Of a stretch of DNA of 12,051 nucleotides, positions 1-5,784 are shown piece after piece; position 1 is the first letter of the stretch, and every line of letters begins with the position of its first letter. Source of the stretch: Gammaproteobacteria bacterium (GTDB lineage Bacteria; Pseudomonadota; Gammaproteobacteria; Steroidobacterales; Steroidobacteraceae); contig JAOUGR010000032.1 in NCBI GenBank assembly GCA_029857655.1, positions 1 to 12,051 of the forward strand. The letters are read 5' to 3'. Position numbers and translations under genes: made by a program. The notes under the pieces were generated by a model. That model was given only the letters and a program-made list of their open reading frames with translations. It did no database searches and was not told where the DNA came from.

Positions 1-838
1 GCACACTGTCGCGCACGCGGTAGGAAATCACGTGCACGCGCCGCACGCCGCCCCGGATCGCGGCCTCGATCGCGGATGCCTTCGGCAGCATGCCGGCCTC
101 GAGGCTGCCGGCCTGCTCGAGCCGCTTGAGCCCGGCGAGATCCGTGAAGGAAACGAGCGAACGCGGATCCTCCAGGCGCTCGAGGATGCCGGCCGCGCCG
201 GTGCAGATGATCAGTTTCTCGGCGCCGAGTGCCGCGCCAATCGATGCCGCGACGGTGTCGGCGTTGATATTCAGCACGCAGCCGGTGTCGTCCGATGACA
301 GCGGGCTCACGACCGGCATGAGCCCGGCATCGAGCTGCTTGCGCAGCACGGTTGTGTCGATCGAGATGATGTCACCGACGTATCCATAATCCACGGAATG
401 GCCATCCACCTTGACCGGCGGGCGGCGAATGGCACGCACGAGGCCTGCATCCACGCCCGAAAGGCCGATCGCATCGATGCCGACCTCGCGGCACGTCGCG
501 AGGATGCGCGTATTTATCAGCCCATTCAGCACCATGGTCGTCGCGTCGATCGACTTGTCATCGGTGATGCGGCGTCCGCCCACCAAGCGTGGCTCGATGC
601 CGAGCGAGCGCTGCATTTCGTCGAGCTGGGGCCCGCCGCCGTGCACCAGCACGACGCGGATGCCGAAGTGATGCAGGATCGCGATCTGCTCGATGAGGCC
701 GCGCGTGCCCGCGGCATCGCCGAACACGGCTCCACCCGCCTTGATGACGAAGATCTTGCCCTTGTAGAGCCGGATGTAGGGTGCCGCGCCCCGCAATGCG
801 GCGATCACGGCGGATTGGTCGGTACGGTGGGTCACCAT
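1..838 (-). CDS. argB: N-acetylglutamate (N-acylglutamate) kinase ArgB, C-terminus cut by window edge
   Basis: Amino-acid kinase-family enzyme that phosphorylates the gamma-carboxylate of N-acylglutamate in the cytoplasm, the second step of arginine synthesis. I translated it by hand from ATG at 838; 279 codons are open to the left edge. Visible motifs are the VIKAGG phosphate-binding lysine (K33), the HGGGPQLD glycine loop (66-73), NINAD with D194, and GMLPK with K253, matching the K8, D162 and K217 positions of E. coli NAGK. About 30 residues precede the first motif, including an 'APYIRLYKGK' segment like that of arginine-sensitive NAGKs; E. coli NAGK lacks this. AGGAG lies about 10 bases upstream (849-853), and the gap to argF' is 19 bp. 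The last visible residues, HVISYRVRDSV, usually come shortly before the 'FT..G.GT' end of the kinase domain. Whether a GNAT synthase domain follows cannot be seen. The acyl group of the substrate (acetyl or succinyl) is not decided by this sequence. Confidence 0.93.
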   Translation of the reverse strand, partial: MVTHRTDQSAVIAALRGAAPYIRLYKGKIFVIKAGGAVFGDAAGTRGLIEQIAILHHFGIRVVLVHGGGPQLDEMQRSLGIEPRLVGGRRITDDKSIDATTMVLNGLINTRILATCREVGIDAIGLSGVDAGLVRAIRRPPVKVDGHSVDYGYVGDIISIDTTVLRKQLDAGLMPVVSPLSSDDTGCVLNINADTVAASIGAALGAEKLIICTGAAGILERLEDPRSLVSFTDLAGLKRLEQAGSLEAGMLPKASAIEAAIRGGVRRVHVISYRVRDSV

Positions 839-857
839 CTCTGCAGGGCTCCTCGTT

Positions 858-1877
858 TCAATGCAGCCTGCCGGCGGGCGCGCCACCGAGCAGCCGGTAA
901 AGTATCGCTGTCTGCACGACCAGGCGATTGTGGGCCTGGCTGAGCACACGGCTGCGCGGTCCGTCGAGCACGTCGTCCGCAATCGCAACGTTACGCCGCA
1001 CCGGAAGGCAATGCATCAAGTGGCAATCGGGGTCGGTCTTCTGGAACCACGAATCGCGGACCATCCAGTCACCGAGACCACCGCGTGCCCTGGCTTCCAA
1101 TTCTGCGTCGCCGTAGTGCTCAGGCGAGCCCCATTCCTTGGCATAAACCACGTGTGCGCCGGCGAGGGCTGCGTCGCGATCGTCGGTCTCGCTGACGCTG
1201 CCGCCCGACAATGCCGCGGCCCGCCGCGCCTTTTCCATGATCGCGTCGGGAAGCGCAAATCCTGGCGGGCGCAGTACCACGACGTCCATACCGCGCAAAG
1301 CCGCCATATGCGCTGCGGCAGCCGGCACGGCCAGCGGCAGAGCCCGCGGATGATTCACCCAGCTCAGCACGAAACGGCTGCGGCGCGGCACCTTGAGATC
1401 ATCAAGCGTCTTCCAGTCGGCGAGGACCTGGCAGGGATGATTCACGGCCGACTCCAGATTGATCAGCGGCCGGCGGCAAAGCGAGGCGATATTCGTGAAG
1501 CTCCGTTCAGAAAGGTCGTCCGAGAGATCGCGCCCTTCCGCGAAGGCGCGCACACCCAGCGCATCACAGTAGGAATCGAGCACCGGAATGGCCTCGCGGA
1601 TGTGCTCGGCTGCGCTTCCTGTCATCGCGACACCCAGGCGCGTCTCGAGCTGCCAGCTGCCGCTGCCGGGCGTGATGACGAATGATTCACCGCCGAGGCG
1701 CGCCATCGCAACTTGCATCGAGGCTCGAGTCCGCAGGGATGGGTTGAAAAACAGCAGGCCCAGCACCCGGCCCTGCAATGCCGCTGGTTCTGGCCGCTCA
1801 CGCAGGCGATCGGCGAGCGCCAGCAGGTCCACGATCTCGTCGCGCGGCATGTCCGCGAGATCGAGGAAGTTCTTCAT
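858..1877 (-). CDS. argF': N-acylornithine carbamoyltransferase (N-acetyl- or N-succinylornithine), ArgF'
   Basis: 339-residue transcarbamylase that transfers carbamoyl from carbamoyl phosphate to an N-acylornithine, giving N-acylcitrulline. Carbamoyl-phosphate motif SLRTR is at 47-51, HPCQ at 147-150, YAKEWG at 245-250, and HCLPVRRN at 289-296. The 'FFNPSLRTR' and 'PVRRN' forms, plus the W75-x-L-E-T block, mark the AOTCase/SOTCase family of Xanthomonas and Bacteroides rather than ordinary ornithine carbamoyltransferase. Residue 90, equivalent to the specificity residue Glu92 (X. campestris, acetyl) or Pro90 (B. fragilis, succinyl), is Ala. The lysine carboxylated in the Xanthomonas enzyme (K302) is Ala298. 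By eye the protein is closer to the Bacteroides enzyme, for example in 'YCDxxGVRxFA' and 'HPRxLPxAVP'. The start at 1877 is one base after the argC stop and gives the expected N-terminus; the ribosome site is weak, so coupling to argC is likely. Family assignment is firm; the acyl group is inference. Confidence 0.93.
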   Translation of the reverse strand: MKNFLDLADMPRDEIVDLLALADRLRERPEPAALQGRVLGLLFFNPSLRTRASMQVAMARLGGESFVITPGSGSWQLETRLGVAMTGSAAEHIREAIPVLDSYCDALGVRAFAEGRDLSDDLSERSFTNIASLCRRPLINLESAVNHPCQVLADWKTLDDLKVPRRSRFVLSWVNHPRALPLAVPAAAAHMAALRGMDVVVLRPPGFALPDAIMEKARRAAALSGGSVSETDDRDAALAGAHVVYAKEWGSPEHYGDAELEARARGGLGDWMVRDSWFQKTDPDCHLMHCLPVRRNVAIADDVLDGPRSRVLSQAHNRLVVQTAILYRLLGGAPAGRLH

Positions 1878-1878
1878 C

Positions 1879-2940
1879 TCAGGTCCAGCCCGGGGCGGGC
1901 GCGGTCAGCCCGTCCGTCTCATCGAACCCCAACAGGCGATTCATCCACTGCAGCGCGCCGCCGGCCGCGCCTTTGACGAGATTGTCGATGACCGACAGCA
2001 CGACAATCGTATTGCCGTCGGCGACCGCCGACAGGTGCGCGTAGTTGCTTGCGACGACGTCTTTCATCCGCGGCGGCTCATCCAGCACGCGCACGAATTG
2101 CTTGCCTGCGTAGAAGCCGCGCAGCGCTGCGATGGCAGCCGCGGTATCGATCGGCTTTTTCAGCTTCGCCTGGACAGTGGCATGGATGCCGCGCGCGAAT
2201 GGCCCGGAATGCGGGACGAAGGCGAAGCGGCCGTCGACACCTGATGCCGCGCGTGCCAGCGTCGTGATCTCGGCCGCATGGCGGTGGGTCAGCGCGTTGT
2301 ACGAGTAGAGATCGCCGTGGCGCTGCGGGTGGTGCGTGCCGGCGAGCGGGCTGCGCCCGGCGCCGGTGCTGCCGGTCACCACGGAAACGTAGATCTGTGG
2401 CTCGACGAGATCCAGTGCGAGCAATGGCACGGAAGCGAGCAGGGTGGCGGTACTTAAGCAACCGGGATGCGCCACGTGCGGCGTCGGTGGGCGGTCCAGA
2501 TGCTCAGGCACGGAGCAGGTGAACTCCCGTGCGCGCGCAGGCGCGCCATGCGGATGCTTGTAGACGCGCGCGTATTCTTCCAGGTCCGCAAAGCGGAAAT
2601 CGGCCGAGATGTCGACGACGGTCGGTTTCGTGCCAGCGGAGGCCGCGCGGGCGAGGAGGGCATCCAGCAACTTGTGCGAAACGCCGTGCGGTGCGGCAGC
2701 GAGTACCGCGACGCGGGGCAGCTTCGCCGCCATTTCAATCACATTCTCGATCGCGGTGTACTGCAACCCGCCACAGGCCGCGGCCAGGTGCGGAAAAGCC
2801 TTTGCGACCGGTTCGCCCGGCTGGCTGTCGGATGCGATCGCGGCAAGTTCCAGTCGTGGATGGCCGAGAACGAGTCGAAGCAGCTCGCCGGCGACGTAGC
2901 CGGTGCCACCCAGGATGATGGCAGGCGCAGGGGTGCTCAT
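1879..2940 (-). CDS. argC: N-acetyl(acyl)-gamma-glutamyl-phosphate reductase ArgC
   Basis: NADPH-dependent reductase that converts N-acylglutamyl phosphate to the semialdehyde, acting directly after ArgB. With the start at 2940 the protein has 353 residues. The Rossmann loop GGTGYVAGEL is at 11-20, the catalytic cysteine is C161 in HPGCLSTA (usually NPGCYPTA), and the catalytic histidine lies in THRHAAEI (218-225). VVTGSTGAGRSP (188-198) and the C-terminal DNLVKGAAGGALQWMN match the family's substrate and dimer segments. An in-frame ATG 57 bases further upstream exists, but it would add 19 non-homologous residues and run into the previous gene. The ATG at 2940 has an AGGGA ribosome site 9 bases upstream and forms an ATGA overlap with the upstream P-loop gene. 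The stop is one base before argF'. The Asn-to-His change before the active-site Pro-Gly-Cys and Gln-to-Gly in the usual 'AAGQA' are mild deviations. Confidence 0.95.
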   Translation of the reverse strand: MSTPAPAIILGGTGYVAGELLRLVLGHPRLELAAIASDSQPGEPVAKAFPHLAAACGGLQYTAIENVIEMAAKLPRVAVLAAAPHGVSHKLLDALLARAASAGTKPTVVDISADFRFADLEEYARVYKHPHGAPARAREFTCSVPEHLDRPPTPHVAHPGCLSTATLLASVPLLALDLVEPQIYVSVVTGSTGAGRSPLAGTHHPQRHGDLYSYNALTHRHAAEITTLARAASGVDGRFAFVPHSGPFARGIHATVQAKLKKPIDTAAAIAALRGFYAGKQFVRVLDEPPRMKDVVASNYAHLSAVADGNTIVVLSVIDNLVKGAAGGALQWMNRLLGFDETDGLTAPAPGWT

Positions 2941-4019
2941 TGCGCGAGTTCCCTGGCATGGGCAACCGAGTCGAGGCCGACGGCTGCTATCACGCAATCG
3001 CCTAGTGCGGCGCCGCTGGTCAGCGCATTGAAGGCAGGGACACCGAGCTGCTCGCGGATGATGTCCACGCCCACCGTGTTGTCGGTGGAAGGGCCGGTGA
3101 CGACTGCGGGTTCGATGCCGAAGCGGTCACGCAGCAACTTCACGCCGCCCCAGGCGGCTACCGGATCGTTTGCGGAAAGAACGACAGCCGTCAACGCGTT
3201 CCTGATATCGGGCGCATCGAGTATGGCCTCGACGCCATAGGCGCCAAGGAGTCCGTCCCCAAGTTCAAAAACGATCACGTCGGGCTTTCCCGCCGCCATT
3301 TCGGTCAGCATCGTGCGCGTCAGCGCAGGCCCGTTCTTCGCAGTCGTCGTAACCACGCCGAAATCGGTGAAGATCATCGAGCGGCGCGCGCCGGAGTCTT
3401 CCATCGCGAGTATGTCGCGACGCAAGGAGACGCCGGTCGCCTTGAAGCCGTCGACAGTCAGCCCGCGATGCCGCATGCGGGAGATCATCGCGCAGGCAGC
3501 CGCGGTCTTGCCGGCCTCCATGCATGTGCCCGCCAGCGCGACGACCGGCACTCCGGCAGTGTCGAGCGTGGCGGCTAAGTCGAGCTTTCGCATGCCGGCG
3601 CGTGCCGGCACACCGATGCGCTCGCCGAGATACGGGAAATGCAGCACAGAGCCGAGCACGCGGCACTCGAATGGCCGGCCCTTCTCGGGATTCGCGGAAT
3701 CGCAGATGCCGAGCACACCGCCGATGTTCAGCATCTGGATCACATCACCTGCGGCCAGCTTTTCGGGCAAGTGGCCGGAATAGCCGAACAGTGCCTTGCG
3801 GTGACCCAGGGCACCGACGATCACATTGCCGCGCGCGAGCTTTGCCATGCGGCCGCTGGTCAGTTCGAGCGTATTGTATTGCGCCTTGTCGGTCAGGACT
3901 TCGACCGCCAGCACGACGCCTTCCTCGCAGGAAATGTCGGTCGAGATCCTGATCTCGTGCGACAAGCCGCAGGCCTGCGCGACCGAGGCGATCTTGTCGA
4001 CGATGATCGATTTCATCAT
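2937..4019 (-). CDS. Uncharacterised P-loop protein of an arginine operon (dethiobiotin-synthetase/DUF1611-like loop)
   Basis: 360-residue protein of unknown function. The N-terminal half (about 1-145) is a glycine-rich, probably beta-rich domain with blocks LELTSGRMAKLARGNVIVGALG (51-72, short stretches conserved-looking) and MLNIGGVLGICDS (96-108). The second half (about 157-345) is a nucleotide-binding domain. GTCMEAGKT (164-172) has the same spacing as the deviant P-loop GTDTEVGKT of dethiobiotin synthetase. FKATGVSLRRDI (192-203) and VIVFELGDGLLGA (248-260) fall where that fold places a substrate lysine region and a Walker-B-like strand. DUF1611/DgcN proteins have a similar loop. No signal peptide or membrane segment is seen, so it is cytoplasmic. 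It overlaps argG by ATGA (AGAGG ribosome site at 4030-4034) and argC by ATGA, so it is made with the pathway enzymes. A second Met codon follows the first; spacing favours the first. A catalytic or regulatory arginine role is inference. Confidence 0.85.
   Translation of the reverse strand: MMKSIIVDKIASVAQACGLSHEIRISTDISCEEGVVLAVEVLTDKAQYNTLELTSGRMAKLARGNVIVGALGHRKALFGYSGHLPEKLAAGDVIQMLNIGGVLGICDSANPEKGRPFECRVLGSVLHFPYLGERIGVPARAGMRKLDLAATLDTAGVPVVALAGTCMEAGKTAAACAMISRMRHRGLTVDGFKATGVSLRRDILAMEDSGARRSMIFTDFGVVTTTAKNGPALTRTMLTEMAAGKPDVIVFELGDGLLGAYGVEAILDAPDIRNALTAVVLSANDPVAAWGGVKLLRDRFGIEPAVVTGPSTDNTVGVDIIREQLGVPAFNALTSGAALGDCVIAAVGLDSVAHARELAQ
2950..2954 (-). promoter_or_regulatory. Ribosome binding site deciding the argC start
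   Basis: On the minus strand AGGGA stands 9 bases before the ATG at 2940. This supports the shorter ArgC, which begins directly before the GGTGYVAG nucleotide-binding loop. The site lies inside the 3' end of the upstream P-loop gene, so translation of argC is probably coupled to it through the ATGA overlap. Confidence 0.55.
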
Positions 4020-5248
4020 TGCGGTTCAACCTCTGCACCGGCGCGCGTCCAGAACATGCCCGGCAGCGAAACCATCCTGGAAAATCCCTGCGCATCGGCG
4101 GCAGTCCACTCGCCAGCCGATTCGCCGTAGACGCCCTTCGAGGCCTTCATCAGCGACCAGGGTGAGTCCACGCCCTCGACGAATGCCGAGCCAGGCCGCA
4201 GCAGAATCGTGACGCTGCCGGTCACACGCGCCTGTGAAGATGCGAACAGCGCCTCGACGTCCCGACAGACCGGATCGAGGTTCTGTCCTTCATGGACCAG
4301 GTCGCCATAGGGGGCGGCGACAATTTCCTTGATCCGTTGCTGGCGCGCGCTCAACACCAGTTTCTCGAGTTCGCGATGCGCGTCAAGCAGGACAGTTGCG
4401 GCGGGCGCCTCGAAGGCGACGCGGCCCTTGGTGCCTATGATCGTGTCACCCAGATGGATGCCGCGACCGATGCCGTATTGGCCCGCCACAATTTCCAGCT
4501 GCTCGATCAGCGCAACGGGAGTGAGTTGCTCGCCATCGAGCGAGACCGGCAGGCCCGATTCAAAGCCGATTACGATTCGCCGCGGCGGCCGGGGTTTCGC
4601 GAATGCATTCTTCGAAAGCACCCAGGCGTCTTCCGGAATGCTGGCGGCCGAGGTCAATGTCTCCTTGCCGCCGATCGTAACTCCCCAGAGACCGCGATTT
4701 GTCGAGTACGCGGCGCCATGCGGTGGAACCGGGAGACTACGTTCCTGGAGATAGCTGAGCTGTTCAGGACGCTTGAATGCACGGTCGCGGACGGGCGCAA
4801 GAATCTCCAGCCCTGGCGCAAGCGTGCGCAACGCGACTTCGAAGCGCACCTGGTCGTTGCCTGCCGCCGTGCAGCCATGCGCAACCGTGCCGGTGCCGAG
4901 TTTCCGCGCCATTGCCGCGACTGTCTGCGCCTGTATCGAGCGCTCGGCGCCGACGCACAGCGGATACATCTGTCCACGACGGACATTGCCGATCAGGAGC
5001 CAGCGCAGCACGCGGTCAAAATAATCGCGACGCGCATCGACCAGATGATGCGAACTGGCGCCGAGCAGCTTCGCCCGCTCTGCCAGCTGTCGCGCGGCGT
5101 CAGCGTCGATGCCGCCCGTGTCGACGGTAACCGTCGCGACCGGGCGGCCGTAGGTCTCCTTGAGCCACGGCACGCAGAACGACGTATCGAGGCCACCGGA
5201 AAATGCTAGCAGGATGGGCGCGTCGGTGCCCGACGAGGGAGTAGGCAT
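4016..5248 (-). CDS. argG: Argininosuccinate synthase ArgG
   Basis: ATP-dependent ligase joining citrulline and aspartate into argininosuccinate, in the cytoplasm. The protein has 410 residues from ATG at 5248. The PP-loop SGGLDTS is at 17-23; AHGCTAAGNDQVRFE at 123-137 is the citrulline/aspartate-binding block; YSTNRGLWGVTIGGKET lies at 181-197; GRGIHLGDTIIGTKGR at 261-276. Two features set it apart from the common form. The usual TGKGNDQ is TAAGNDQ, and the segment after the first domain reads YPLCVGAERSIQA (95-107) instead of 'YPL.TSLARP'. Both recall, from memory, the Bacteroidetes type of ArgG. The frame stays open upstream to 5371, but that extension is a Pro/Arg/Cys-rich overlap with argR that has no family match. 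The chosen start leaves 8 bp after argR. The ribosome site is poor. The end overlaps the P-loop gene by ATGA. Confidence 0.96.
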   Translation of the reverse strand: MPTPSSGTDAPILLAFSGGLDTSFCVPWLKETYGRPVATVTVDTGGIDADAARQLAERAKLLGASSHHLVDARRDYFDRVLRWLLIGNVRRGQMYPLCVGAERSIQAQTVAAMARKLGTGTVAHGCTAAGNDQVRFEVALRTLAPGLEILAPVRDRAFKRPEQLSYLQERSLPVPPHGAAYSTNRGLWGVTIGGKETLTSAASIPEDAWVLSKNAFAKPRPPRRIVIGFESGLPVSLDGEQLTPVALIEQLEIVAGQYGIGRGIHLGDTIIGTKGRVAFEAPAATVLLDAHRELEKLVLSARQQRIKEIVAAPYGDLVHEGQNLDPVCRDVEALFASSQARVTGSVTILLRPGSAFVEGVDSPWSLMKASKGVYGESAGEWTAADAQGFSRMVSLPGMFWTRAGAEVEPQ

Positions 5249-5256
5249 GGGAATAC

Positions 5257-5724
5257 TCAGACCCGGAATTCTTGGTGGAGGCGGGCGATCACCCGGCGCT
5301 GGGCTGCAGCACCCTGGGTGGCAACAAAAATCGTGTCGTCGCCGGACAGCGTGCCGATGATCTCCGGCCACTGCGCACGGTCCAGCACGATCGCGACGCT
5401 CTGGGCGGCGCCCGCGCTGGTGCGGATAACGGTCAAGCAGGGTCCGGCCGGCTTCAGGTCGCGAACAAAGGCCGCGACCGCCGCAAAATCATCGAGTGCC
5501 GGCGCCGAATCGTCGGGCAGCACGTAGCGGTCGCCCAGCTTTGCCACGCCGAGTTCGCGCAGGTCGCGGCTGATGCTCGACTGGGTCGCGTGATGACCAG
5601 CCCTGCGGAGCAGGCGCACAAGGTCCTCCTGCCGGCCAACCGTCGCCCGCGTGATGATGCGTCTGAGCGCCTCGCGGCGCGCTGAAGCTGCGTGCGCACC
5701 GTTGCCCCGTGTTTGAGTGTGCAT
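5257..5724 (-). CDS. argR: Arginine repressor ArgR
   Basis: 155-residue hexameric arginine-responsive DNA-binding regulator, the family's usual length. The N-terminal winged helix-turn-helix spans about 15-70 with the recognition helix SSISRDLRELG (49-59) and wing residues GDRYVLP (64-70). The C-terminal oligomerisation and arginine-binding domain carries RTSAGAAQSVA (101-111) and GTLSGDDTIF (124-133), where the paired aspartates D129 and D130 bind arginine. It is the first gene of the arginine operon and lies 8 bp before argG, so the repressor and the pathway share a transcript. The ATG at 5724 is the only start that keeps the DNA-binding domain; no Shine-Dalgarno sequence precedes it. Two ARG boxes cover the promoter and the start codon, so the gene is very probably autoregulated. 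With arginine bound, ArgR would shut off itself and all genes down to argB. Confidence 0.97.
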   Translation of the reverse strand: MHTQTRGNGAHAASARREALRRIITRATVGRQEDLVRLLRRAGHHATQSSISRDLRELGVAKLGDRYVLPDDSAPALDDFAAVAAFVRDLKPAGPCLTVIRTSAGAAQSVAIVLDRAQWPEIIGTLSGDDTIFVATQGAAAQRRVIARLHQEFRV

Positions 5725-5735
5725 AAAGTTGCACT
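5718..5735 (-). promoter_or_regulatory. ARG box 2 (ArgR operator), overlapping the argR start codon
   Basis: On the minus strand the 18-mer reads AGTGCAACTTTATGCACA. It fits the ArgR pattern TGNAT-4 bases-ATNCA with TGCAA and ATGCA half-sites. The argR ATG (5724-5722) lies inside the right half-site. Together with box 1, 3 bp away, it reproduces the paired-box arrangement of E. coli arg operators. A repressor here would also block the transcription start region. Confidence 0.75.
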
Positions 5736-5765
5736 ATGATTGCATAAATATGCAAGCAACGTCAA
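5736..5765 (-). promoter_or_regulatory. Predicted sigma-70 promoter of the arg operon
   Basis: On the minus strand a -35 hexamer TTGACG (5765-5760, five of six to consensus) and a -10 AATCAT (5741-5736, four of six) are 18 bp apart. Initiation 6 to 8 bases further on would fall a few bases before, or almost at, the argR ATG, so the message would be leaderless or nearly so. The -10 match is modest. The overlap with both ARG boxes supports the site. No terminator hairpin lies between the tamB stop and this promoter, so readthrough from tamB is also possible. Confidence 0.5.
5739..5756 (-). promoter_or_regulatory. ARG box 1 (ArgR operator)
   Basis: On the minus strand the 18-mer is CTTGCATATTTATGCAAT. 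Its core TTGCAT-ATTT-ATGCAA is a perfect inverted repeat around a 4-base A/T centre, and matches the E. coli ARG-box consensus except for C/G in place of the inner A/T of each half-site. It sits between the proposed -35 and -10 hexamers, where repressor binding would exclude RNA polymerase. Exactly 3 bp separate it from box 2. Confidence 0.82.
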
Positions 5766-5784
5766 GCACGGCAGGCACGGCGAT

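Noticed and set aside
861..1685. 274-codon plus-strand open frame opposite argF'.
   Set aside because: Shadow frame of a well-supported gene in high-GC sequence.
2941..2997. In-frame upstream extension of argC by 19 residues.
   Set aside because: It overlaps the P-loop gene and has no ArgC similarity; the ATG at 2940 has its own AGGGA site and an ATGA overlap.
4292..5209. 305-codon plus-strand open frame opposite argG.
   Set aside because: Antisense shadow of a conserved enzyme gene; no recognisable protein family.
5249..5371. In-frame upstream extension of argG by 41 residues.
   Set aside because: It overlaps argR, is Pro/Arg/Cys/His-rich and unlike any ArgG N-terminus; the ATG at 5248 places the PP-loop at the usual distance.
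5766..5784. GC-rich direct repeat (GCACGG, GGCACGG) after the tamB stop, considered as a terminator.
   Set aside because: The copies are direct, not inverted, so no stable hairpin forms, and no T-run follows.
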